From Branchiostoma floridae (lineage: Eukaryota; Chordata; Leptocardii; Amphioxiformes; Branchiostomatidae), in assembly GCF_000003815.2 (NCBI RefSeq), contig NC_049983.1, forward strand, positions 10,919,482-10,975,400: a stretch of 55,919 nucleotides of DNA, given 5' to 3'. Position numbers and translations under genes: made by a program. Positions 50,101-53,200 of the stretch are shown one piece after another (position 1 is the first letter of the stretch; each line of letters starts with the position of its first letter). The notes beneath the pieces were generated by a model. That model worked only from the letters and a program-made list of their open reading frames with translations, made no database searches and was not told where the DNA came from.

Positions 50101-50215
50101 CGTCGAGCTCTGGGAAAATGTCTCCGGTGCCCAAGAGATCCCTGAAGCCCTGGAGGATGTCTTCAGTCAGGGACCAGTTCCGCTCCAGTTTGGCCCCCCT
50201 CTCGTCGTTACCCTG
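8693..50215 (-). CDS. pclo: Piccolo-like active-zone scaffold protein, C-terminal part (29 exons in window)
   Basis: Spliced model on the minus strand, from 50215 down to 8693; exon coordinates are in the separate entries. Splice phases match at all 28 junctions, and the 7077-nt sum gives 2358 residues plus stop (one exon contains a 100-N gap). Piccolo is a very large cytomatrix protein of the presynaptic active zone. It binds RIM, RIM-BP, ELKS/CAST, Munc13 and actin regulators and helps organise vesicle release sites. Diagnostic features seen here are a PDZ with the block [17 protein letters not shown], a C2A domain and a C-terminal C2B with PDLYVKCYL and DREPEFNEM. These resemble Piccolo more than RIM. 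Bassoon lacks PDZ and C2 domains, so it is excluded. Domains on the partial protein: scaffold 1-1460, PDZ about 1487-1570, C2A about 1680-1810, C2B about 2212-2345. Zinc fingers and the start codon are outside the window. Confidence 0.88.
8960..9045. repeat. GT microsatellite
   Basis: Imperfect (TG)n with TATG interruptions in the intron between pclo exons 28 and 29. Confidence 0.85.
9046..9960. repeat. Degenerate tandem repeat, units of about 100-200 bp
   Basis: Recurring blocks such as gataactcgagat, gatatttggt, taggta, ggtcaagtttgataatgggc and a terminal ggtactgcagtg motif recur several times, each diverged. It has no supported coding sequence and lies in the pclo intron before exon 29. 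Confidence 0.45.
10515..10654 (-). CDS. pclo: pclo exon 28: C2B, middle
   Basis: Acceptor gtttttacag and donor TTGCAG|gtaaga bound 140 nt. It encodes [20 protein letters not shown] and [19 protein letters not shown] polylysine strand and DREPxFNE are C2 core features shared with vertebrate Piccolo C2B. Confidence 0.92.
10978..11190 (-). mobile_element. LINE-type 3' tail inserted into an older repeat
   Basis: On the minus strand it ends gagcaataaactcattcatt, a poly(A)-signal-like hexamer followed by a TCAT repeat, typical of CR1/L2-like 3' ends. It splits a repeat whose left part (about 10912-10970) and right part (about 11198-11325) match the intact copy at 13345-13670. Confidence 0.5.
11198..11325 (+). 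repeat. Interspersed repeat copy (right part)
   Basis: Shares long blocks (catgttaaagatcccaccac, aaaacacata) with 13428-13600. It ends 8 bp from the donor of pclo exon 27. Confidence 0.6.
11333..11467 (-). CDS. pclo: pclo exon 27: C2B, first strands
   Basis: Acceptor ggtcacacag and donor CTGCCAG|gtgggc bound 135 nt. It encodes [30 protein letters not shown] and RFKSDDYLP, the first strands and loop 1 of Piccolo-type C2B. A copy of an interspersed repeat starts about 8 bp beyond the donor. Confidence 0.9.
12061..12206 (-). CDS. pclo: pclo exon 26: last linker exon before C2B
   Basis: Acceptor ttgtccctccag and donor TCTATGG|gtgaga bound 146 nt (phase 2 to 1). It encodes [32 protein letters not shown] and a Gly/Pro-rich end. 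Confidence 0.83.
12288..12412. mobile_element. hAT-like MITE with 8-bp target-site duplication
   Basis: A ~125-bp imperfect palindrome: the outer arms AGC[TC]TGGAGT and GCCTTGTTTGC are inverted at the other end, and an inner pair (gaaggttgc) also inverts. It is flanked by the perfect direct repeat ATGCTTCA (12280-12287 and 12413-12420), the TSD length of hAT elements. Confidence 0.7.
12621..12702 (-). CDS. pclo: pclo exon 25: linker
   Basis: Acceptor ctatttgcacag and donor AAAAAG|gtaagt bound 82 nt (phase 1 to 2). It encodes [20 protein letters not shown] and EQEGRK. Confidence 0.8.
13000..13100 (-). CDS. pclo: pclo exon 24: His/Gln-rich linker
   Basis: Acceptor ttatttgtgcag and donor GAGGAAG|gtatgt bound 101 nt. 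The phase carried from exon 23 selects the frame [19 protein letters not shown] and [13 protein letters not shown]. The longer open frame on this strand through the same region is out of phase and is rejected. Confidence 0.78.
13345..13670 (+). repeat. Interspersed repeat copy (more complete)
   Basis: Begins ttcagcaccaaggacagc (also seen at about 10925 and 22815), includes the block shared with 11198-11325, and ends with the ggatcaaacctta tail shared with the SINE at 2059. Probably a SINE-like family of the host. Confidence 0.6.
13692..13724. repeat. (AAAC)n microsatellite at a splice donor
   Basis: About eight AAAC units. On the minus strand the first GTTTGT forms the 5' splice site of pclo exon 23. 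Confidence 0.9.
13725..13887 (-). CDS. pclo: pclo exon 23: Ser/Gly-rich linker
   Basis: Acceptor attgttttccaag precedes the exon. The donor GGGAG|gtttgt is the first unit of a (TTTG)n microsatellite. The 163-nt exon encodes [20 protein letters not shown] and then a Ser/Gly-rich tail ending PPSGWPG. Phase 1 to 2, consistent on both sides. Confidence 0.82.
14119..14163. repeat. GT microsatellite
   Basis: Nearly perfect (GT)n of about 40 bp in the intron between pclo exons 22 and 23. Confidence 0.95.
14552..14642 (-). CDS. pclo: pclo exon 22: acidic linker
   Basis: Acceptor tttctcttccag and donor TTTCACG|gtatgt bound 91 nt (phase 0 to 1). It encodes [20 protein letters not shown] and [10 protein letters not shown]. 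The pyrimidine tract is strong. Confidence 0.85.
14643..16768. other. pclo intron 21, unannotated
   Basis: AT-rich, about 2.1 kb. I see no exon with matching phase and no clear repeat. Confidence 0.4.
16769..16917 (-). CDS. pclo: pclo exon 21: Ser-rich linker
   Basis: Acceptor cttatgtctcag and donor CAAACG|gtatgt bound 149 nt (phase 1 to 0). It encodes [20 protein letters not shown] and [15 protein letters not shown]. Disordered linker. Confidence 0.82.
17204..17697. mobile_element. MITE-like element with TAGGGTTGGG termini
   Basis: Left end tagggttgggtacc is inverted at the right end (ggtccccaaccccta-like, 17684-17697), 494 bp apart. No convincing target-site duplication was found. It lies in a pclo intron. 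Confidence 0.5.
17294..17406. repeat. Exact 60-bp-period tandem duplication
   Basis: A 53-bp block (from taaaggaatctgttagg to ttttcaaatcct) occurs at 17294-17346 and again, identical, at 17354-17406. It lies inside the MITE-like element. Identity suggests a recent duplication. Confidence 0.9.
17742..17849 (-). CDS. pclo: pclo exon 20: Pro/Arg-Ser linker, NAGNAG acceptor
   Basis: The acceptor is a tandem CAGCAG, so the exon can start at 17849 or 17846; both keep frame and differ by one Ala. Donor is CCACCAG|gtactt. It encodes [20 protein letters not shown] and a QQPPPP end. The exon is 108 nt, phase 1 to 1. Confidence 0.8.
18211..18318 (-). CDS. pclo: pclo exon 19: linker
   Basis: Acceptor gtatatctag and donor AGAAGAG|gtgagc bound 108 nt (phase 1 to 1). 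It encodes [20 protein letters not shown] and [13 protein letters not shown]. Its RRLSLQ and VSPSRR stretches carry basophilic and proline-directed phosphorylation consensus sequences. Confidence 0.82.
18497..18914. mobile_element. MITE-like element with CCTGGGTACC termini
   Basis: The left arm cctgggtaccatccggatag (18500-18519) is inverted at 18891-18910 with one mismatch. An internal inverted pair (aaggaatgggttc/gaacccattcctt) makes the whole element foldable. Near-identical 8-bp flanks TATAGACA (18489-18496) and TATAGAAA (18915-18922) suggest a hAT-type target duplication. Confidence 0.65.
18942..19046 (-). CDS. pclo: pclo exon 18: basic linker
   Basis: Acceptor attggtttcag and donor CTAACTT|gtaagt bound 105 nt (phase 1 to 1). 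It encodes [20 protein letters not shown] and an Arg/Ser-rich tail. It belongs to the C2A-C2B linker; no domain is recognised. Confidence 0.82.
19665..19685 (-). CDS. pclo: pclo exon 17: 21-bp microexon
   Basis: Acceptor gacccctcggcag and donor GAGAAAG|gtaact bound 21 nt, phase 1 to 1, adding seven acidic residues (DEEEYEK). Exons 16 and 18 also join in frame without it, so it can be optional. Microexons of this size are frequent in synaptic genes and are usually neural-specific in bilaterians (family knowledge). Inclusion here is inferred. Confidence 0.65.
20307..20514 (-). CDS. pclo: pclo exon 16: end of C2A and linker
   Basis: Acceptor ttcctccccag and donor GCTGCAG|gtgggt bound 208 nt. 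It encodes the last C2A strands ([20 protein letters not shown]) and then a Ser/Thr/Lys linker ([22 protein letters not shown]). It leaves in phase 1. Confidence 0.9.
20838..20909 (-). CDS. pclo: pclo exon 15: C2A, Ca2+-binding loop 3
   Basis: Acceptor gatgtttccacag and donor GGTGAG|gtaaga bound 72 nt (phase 0 to 0). It encodes [20 protein letters not shown]. The DYD....ND arrangement supplies three more Asp ligands, so all five expected C2A ligands are present. Confidence 0.92.
21394..21487 (-). CDS. pclo: pclo exon 14: C2A middle
   Basis: Acceptor ttttgactcag and donor GAGCAG|gtatgg bound 94 nt. It encodes [20 protein letters not shown] and [10 protein letters not shown]. The [10 protein letters not shown] block is the classic type I C2 signature, and the basic patch precedes it as in synaptotagmin-type domains. 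Confidence 0.92.
21769..21899 (-). CDS. pclo: pclo exon 13: C2A, Ca2+-binding loop 1
   Basis: Acceptor atgacttgtag and donor AAGGAA|gtaaga bound 131 nt. It encodes [17 protein letters not shown] and the loop-1 block [20 protein letters not shown], with two Ca2+-ligand aspartates at the canonical spacing. The vertebrate C2A has an alternatively spliced insertion after this exon; none is present in this model. Confidence 0.92.
22119..22169 (-). CDS. pclo: pclo exon 12: start of C2A
   Basis: A long pyrimidine tract precedes acceptor tctgacaag; donor ATTGAG|gtaaaa follows. The 51-nt exon (17 codons, phase 0 to 0) encodes [22 protein letters not shown] is the first C2A strand, continued by the next exon. 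Confidence 0.82.
22556..22712. mobile_element. MITE-like element, 157 bp
   Basis: Arms of about 45 bp: tatagaaaaactgctaacac on the left is inverted on the right (gtgttagcaacttttctata), followed inward by a second matching block (actgaatcaaactatagg). No clear target-site duplication. Lies in pclo intron 11. Confidence 0.7.
24568..24779. repeat. Diverged ~110-bp direct duplication abutting a splice donor
   Basis: Two copies share ttttggagtacttagctttt / ttttggactgctaggctttt and ttgtgcaatattgtatc / ttgtgcactattgtacc about 110 bp apart. The right end of the second copy contains the GT of the pclo exon 11 donor (minus strand). Confidence 0.5.
24779..25017 (-). CDS. pclo: pclo exon 11: PDZ-C2A linker
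   Basis: Acceptor ttttatttctcaag and donor CGCAAG|gtacaa bound 239 nt. It encodes [18 protein letters not shown], then a Ser/Ala/Pro-rich tail ending ARQAPRK. The VDPxQLAxxL segment corresponds to the same place in vertebrate Piccolo. Confidence 0.85.
25018..28122. other. pclo intron 10 (3.1 kb)
   Basis: AT-rich. Apart from the possible cassette exon at 25913-25993, I see no coding sequence. A short A-rich duplicated stretch (cactgaaaaaggaaaaa-like) lies at about 26440-26540. Confidence 0.4.
25913..25993 (-). CDS. Possible pclo cassette exon (10a)
   Basis: Between exons 10 and 11 there is an unusually GC-rich open stretch on the minus strand, acceptor ttgcccaacag and donor TTTTTG|gtactt. 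It is 81 nt, phase 1 to 1, so it can be included or skipped without a frame change. It would add about 27 residues ([20 protein letters not shown] and more). A nearer acceptor would start it at 25975 (63 nt, also symmetric). No homology is recognised. Support is only composition, splice signals and phase symmetry. Confidence 0.35.
28123..28187 (-). CDS. pclo: pclo exon 10: post-PDZ exon
   Basis: Acceptor cttgtttccag and donor GGCTTTG|gtaagg bound 65 nt (phase 2 to 1). It encodes [19 protein letters not shown]. The NMLSD block directly after the PDZ matches my recollection of vertebrate Piccolo. Confidence 0.88.
28498..28606 (-). CDS. pclo: pclo exon 9: PDZ domain, second half
   Basis: Acceptor atgtcgtgtag and donor ATCAGAAG|gtaggt bound 109 nt. 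It encodes [20 protein letters not shown] and a final beta strand (EIEIVIR). This completes the PDZ fold with the conserved VLEWNG turn and the alphaB helix. Confidence 0.92.
28787..28965. mobile_element. MITE-like element, ~179 bp
   Basis: A ~42-bp terminal inverted repeat: ctcatacaactgaccaacaa (left) is inverted as ttgattcgttggtcagttgt (right) with few mismatches. Direct copies of ctgaatactgttgcattc occur inside the left arm and at the right boundary. Lies in pclo intron 8. Confidence 0.7.
29092..29217 (-). CDS. pclo: pclo exon 8: PDZ domain, first half
   Basis: Acceptor cgctatgcag and donor TTCGAGG|gtaagg bound 126 nt. It encodes the PDZ carboxylate-binding loop ([16 protein letters not shown]) and the strands [17 protein letters not shown]. 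The GLGL motif is the canonical PDZ ligand loop. In vertebrates this PDZ binds partners such as cAMP-GEFII/Epac2; conservation of that partner here is not shown. Confidence 0.92.
29552..29645. repeat. Short direct repeats (ttggataattctcttagaaa)
   Basis: The 20-bp string ttggataattctcttagaaa occurs three times in under 100 bp in pclo intron 7. Confidence 0.85.
30095..30176 (-). CDS. pclo: pclo exon 7: PDZ leader
   Basis: A polypyrimidine tract ending tttacattccaag precedes the exon; donor GTTCAAG|gtaagg follows. It encodes [19 protein letters not shown] with flanking residues. The SRDPKDRS block just before the PDZ core is a Piccolo hallmark as I remember the family. Confidence 0.88.
30723..30868 (-). 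CDS. pclo: pclo exon 6: pre-PDZ segment
   Basis: Acceptor tgtttccccag and donor AGAAAA|gtgggt bound 146 nt (phase 1 to 0). It encodes about 49 residues, including [20 protein letters not shown] and ILEQHRKRK. It joins the PDZ-leading exon in frame. The donor is non-optimal but GT-containing. The preceding intron contains a LINE 3' end. Confidence 0.8.
30991..31267 (+). mobile_element. 5'-truncated LINE, reverse-transcriptase ORF C-terminus
   Basis: The plus strand is open from 30991 to a TAA at 31177-31179 and reads [18 protein letters not shown], the common C-terminal end of CR1/L2/Jockey-type reverse transcriptases. A short GC-rich 3' UTR and a (TGTAGA)n tail follow at 31242-31267. The intact frame implies a fairly recent insertion. 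It sits in pclo intron 5, opposite to the gene. Confidence 0.75.
31288..31301. repeat. (CG)n microsatellite
   Basis: CGCGCGCGCGCG just past the LINE tail, a Z-DNA-prone tract. Confidence 0.85.
31302..32944. other. Rest of pclo intron 5
   Basis: No supported coding sequence, repeat or RNA gene seen. Confidence 0.4.
32945..34867 (-). CDS. pclo: pclo exon 5: largest scaffold exon
   Basis: Acceptor ttttattcgcag and donor GATGAAA|gtaagt bound 1923 nt, open throughout (641 residues). It starts with a degenerate tetrapeptide array (TERx/VERT, about 34730-34855), followed by a charged helical segment ([20 protein letters not shown]), the motif [10 protein letters not shown], Ser/Arg-rich stretches, the acidic helical segment [20 protein letters not shown], and many Ser-Pro and Arg-x-x-Ser sites. 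These are potential phosphorylation sites. It is disordered scaffold, consistent with Piccolo's central region. Confidence 0.88.
34730..34856 (-). repeat. Coding 12-bp minisatellite in pclo exon 5
   Basis: About ten diverged 12-bp units encode tetrapeptides such as [16 protein letters not shown] and TADR near the 5' end of exon 5. Confidence 0.85.
35344..35840. repeat. Tandem repeat, period about 178 bp, ~2.8 copies
   Basis: Units start at about 35344, 35521 and 35699. Each contains caagcgtcatYgcgtggatt, cacacgtatg, cacgtgcgtgat and ttttctttggaac. Diverged by roughly a tenth by eye. Located in pclo intron 4. Confidence 0.85.
35841..39283. other. Rest of pclo intron 4
   Basis: No supported coding sequence or recognisable element; open frames here are short and unlike proteins. 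Confidence 0.4.
39284..39474 (-). CDS. pclo: pclo exon 4: RxLPxxP motif and basic coiled coil
   Basis: Acceptor gggttacag and donor AAAGCCG|gtgagt bound 191 nt. The translation begins [20 protein letters not shown] and continues into a basic helical stretch ([17 protein letters not shown]). RRLPDLP fits the RxLPxxP consensus bound by RIM-BP SH3 domains in RIM and Ca2+-channel tails. Binding is an inference from the motif alone. Confidence 0.8.
39475..42058. other. pclo intron 3, downstream part
   Basis: No supported gene. Several open frames of 60-95 codons on the plus strand have no protein-like features. Confidence 0.4.
42059..42350. repeat. Tandem repeat, period 146 bp, two copies
   Basis: Copies at 42059-42204 and 42205-42350 are about 90% alike by eye. 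Each plus-strand copy encodes MPFGLK[NI][10 protein letters not shown], which resembles the reverse-transcriptase motif MPFGLKNAP. Confidence 0.85.
44077..44198 (-). CDS. pclo: pclo exon 3: small scaffold exon
   Basis: Acceptor ctcttgtcggag and donor TGCGG|gtgagt bound 122 nt (phase 0 to 2), coding for [19 protein letters not shown] and about 20 more residues. Only this exon reconciles the phase of exon 2 (0) with exon 4, which needs one leading base; exon 2 joined directly to exon 4 would hit TGA. The acceptor tract is weak, so the boundary is the least certain of the set. Confidence 0.6.
44199..47041. other. pclo intron 2
   Basis: About 2.8 kb with a 100-N gap and a short AT-rich (AAATT)n-like run at about 44988-45022. 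No supported coding sequence. Confidence 0.4.
45901..46000. other. Assembly gap (100 N)
   Basis: Exactly 100 N in the intron between pclo exons 2 and 3. Confidence 0.98.
47042..48876 (-). CDS. pclo: pclo exon 2: large low-complexity scaffold exon
   Basis: Acceptor gttatgttacag and donor GCAAAG|gtaagg bound an 1835-nt exon. A gap at 48682-48781 interrupts it, but the frame on both sides agrees. The protein is Lys/Glu/Ser/Pro-rich. It contains an Ala-Pro run near 48130-48160, a coiled-coil-like stretch ([18 protein letters not shown]), acidic blocks, two LSPI[DE]D motifs (about 47728-47752 and 47586-47612) and a Pro-rich part ([14 protein letters not shown]). Large disordered exons of this kind are typical of Piccolo and Bassoon. 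No enzyme domain is visible. Confidence 0.8.
48682..48781. other. Assembly gap (100 N)
   Basis: Exactly 100 N inside pclo exon 2; the true number of missing residues is unknown. Confidence 0.98.
48950..49640. repeat. Tandem repeat, period about 118 bp, ~6 copies
   Basis: The anchor tttgctaac occurs at about 48960, 49140, 49267 (as tttgccaac), 49385, 49504 and 49622, followed each time by a gtcag..tgattttgaaaggcc-like block. Spacing is 180 (with an insertion), 127, 118, 119 and 118 bp. In pclo intron 1. Confidence 0.9.
49721..49763 (-). ncRNA. Hammerhead-ribozyme-like motif (retroelement remnant)
   Basis: Minus strand: CTGACGA (49753-49759), a perfect 6-bp stem (GGAAAG/CTTTCC) with loop TGGATT, GAAAC (49729-49733), then GTC, flanked by the short stem GTCA/TGAC. 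This order is the hammerhead core. Stem III is reduced to almost nothing, as described for Penelope-like retroelement hammerheads. Activity is unknown. Confidence 0.45.
49940..50039. other. Assembly gap (100 N)
   Basis: Exactly 100 N just downstream of the pclo exon 1 donor. Confidence 0.98.
50053..50215 (-). CDS. pclo: pclo exon 1 of window: acidic scaffold segment
   Basis: Read on the minus strand, acceptor gtccgacag precedes the exon and donor GAATTAG|gtacgt follows it. The 163-nt exon encodes about 54 residues, acidic and Gln-rich, including [14 protein letters not shown] and FPELDEPE. It leaves in phase 1, matching exon 2. A tandem CAGCAG at the acceptor allows a start three bases later. 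A 100-N gap begins 14 bases past the donor. I recognise no domain. Confidence 0.6.
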
Positions 50216-53200
50216 CTGTCGGACAATGATCACAGAGATCTAAAGGCGTCGTCATGTCGGTTTTGTTCTCAGACACCTAGCCACAGAACCCAGCAGTACC
50301 AAACCTACATCTGTCAAATTATAAATGAAATCAACCAAGCACTATTACCTGACTATACATTTATTTTTTACGACCACACAGAAAGCAAAATATGCGTATG
50401 AAAATGACAAATTCAGGTGAATAATGTATCCATATTTTACATTTGTATGTAATATCCTGTTGATTCTGTTGAAACTTTTATTTCATAGATGTTTTCCACT
50501 TTCCTGTCAGAGAGGTCTTGCAGTTAAGCTGTGTCTTTCATCTATGCTTGCATCCGCAACCAACAGAATGTCTGTATAACGTTAAATGAAAAATAGAAAT
50601 ATCTGGGTAGCTTTTTCTTTGCAATTTCCCTTATACACCTGTCACGTTATCCACGGGGGTATAAGGGCGCGGTCACATAGGGCATGCGATCGCCGTACGA
50701 TTTTGATGCCATTGAATTTTCAAGCAAGCTGGTCAGAACCAACCACTGGTGCACCGAAATGGACCCAAAACAGCATTTTGTGTACCAAGACTGTCGAACG
50801 TTGTAGGAGACTTAAATTTTTGTCTTCCAAAATGCTCAAAGTTAGCGATCGTATGACGATAGCACGACCTCTGTGACTGCGTCCAAATATACGTTTAGTG
50901 CTTTCTGAAATGCTCCCCGAGTGTTTCTAAGTTCACTGCCGAGGAGTATGACCATCCCAAAAGTCCCTTCTGCACCTCATTTGATGACCTTTCTGAGGGC
51001 ATTTTACAAGTTGGTACATCTCTCCTAGGACATTAATCTGTATTCCACGCGTGTTACCGATAGCACCACAGACACTGGAACTACCAGGAGCAAAGTTAAT
51101 GACCTTGAAATGAAATCAGCACGGCGTCTACTGTTACCAATAGAGATTGGACTTTAGCCTAATTTGTAGTTCACGGTTTCGGCTGAAACTTATCTCGCCC
51201 TTCAAATTCTTGCACACCACAACGGATGATTAGGCCTGCCCTTGAAGTAACGGCTTACTAGTACTTCATCGCCTAATCCACTGTTCCACTGTCCTTGGAT
51301 ATAACCAGGGGGTATTGATTTTTGTTCACACTGTTTATATGAACCCCATGGGAAAGGGACCCAGTTTATGTCATGGGTCTTGTCGCTTTCCGCTGTTTCG
51401 ACTACTGGTATGAAAAAGAGCATCATCTGTTTATGTACGACCCCTAATATTGAATTTTGGTTACATTATCTAATTGACGCGAACCCATAAAAGAATTTCT
51501 TCTATATATGCCTCAATTTAGGTAGAAACCTTTTTATACTTTTATCTAGTCCGTTACTGTGCGAGATACATTGGCAAGATAAAGTTTTATGGTTATCTTT
51601 TATTATAGTACTGCATATTGAACATAGCTGATTCAAGCTAAATGCTTTAAAATGCCCCAGTGGTCTTTTCCTGCTACGTGACTATGTTAGCTATTGATAT
51701 CGTCGATCTATAGGAATGCAAATAGCCGGCGCAATTTGCCTACTCATCTTTATAACAAACGCACAGTTGGTCAGCACATATGTGTATTGTGCAAGGTCAC
51801 CTATAATCAAAACCATTTTATAACGTTTCGGGTTTCAGCACCTTGGACAGGAAAACCGTTATGGAAATGCATTATAGCTAATGCTTGCTATACTAGAACA
51901 GTAGCAGCTAGTTTTACCAGCATATTCGCACCATGGAATGCATAACACGTTGCAAATTGCTATCTCAACCATCTGGGTCAGCGCCTTTTGTAGTTCTATG
52001 GCCGATCTGCTTATTCCTGATCAATTTCCTCTCCAATTTTCTCCTAGATCTGCAAAATTGGAAAGCTTTGTCAGGAAAAGCTTTGAACTCTTCGGAATTC
52101 TCGAAACAGAGCGAACCGTCCGTTGGGATGTTAGAAGGCAATTTAGACTACGATCTTTCATTGCACATTCCGGAGATGAGGTCACAGACTCAATATGCCC
52201 AGCTCTCCCAAGTATGGTTCCGCCTCATAAATATAGACCTAGCAGGTAAGCTGTAGTAGCATCTCGAACCACCTTAGAGAACAGATGCTTAAACCAACAT
52301 TTCCTAGTATTCTTTACCATACAATAATAAAGTGTATTAGATATCAGCTAGGAGCTAAGATTTAGTCAAATCTTCGTCTTCCTGTTCCCTTCGAGCCGCC
52401 ATATACGCTCGTGATGGCGTCAAACGTAACCTAAATCAGTACATTATTTTCATGAATTAAACATGACGGTGCGGTTGCCTGCGTTCATACAGATAGCCCG
52501 CCAAGCCACACCTTGGATTTTTGCCAGCTCTTTGATACTATGAATGCCTCAGAAAAGAACCACTATCTATTTCTATATATTAGATTAGGACTCCCAGCTT
52601 CCGCCATCCTCCTTTTCTGTACTGAATTATGGAGCCTTAATTAGATACGCTGTAAGTTTATTTTTTGTCTCTTTCTTTCTTATCAAAGGCCTATTCCGTA
52701 AAGAGATTTTGTTTATGCCTTTCATTTGCTATCTATTTTACTGCCCAAATTGGGCCAAATTACTTATATTGATGTATTTTTGTTAATTTGATATCTGTTA
52801 GAAAGGAGTAGGCCTCAACCGTAATTAGTAGTGACGCGTCTTCAATTGTTTGTATTGGCAATTCATTCCATCATGTTACTGTGCTTTGAAGCGAAGAAAC
52901 AGACTTAGCTGTCACCATTGAGAAGTATGAATAGGCATATTTACACAGGTCTATCTAATTAAAAAAATAAGACGATGCGCTGTAACGTATGAATTATATC
53001 TAAAATTGCACTTGCTTTTAATGGTGACCCACATAACATACAACTAATATGCTGTTGGCGGTTCTGAAACAAAAAAGTTGTGTTATTTTCTCGCTGCTTT
53101 GCCTATACAGTACAGCCAAGGCATTTTGTTAAAATATTAAGTAAGAGTCATCATTGGGCATACAGATGCTATCATACACCCTGACGCGTGGTGGCGCTCT

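Noticed and set aside
51933-52256. Plus-strand frames of 103 and 107 codons
   Set aside because: Overlapping frames with no recognisable features; likely chance.
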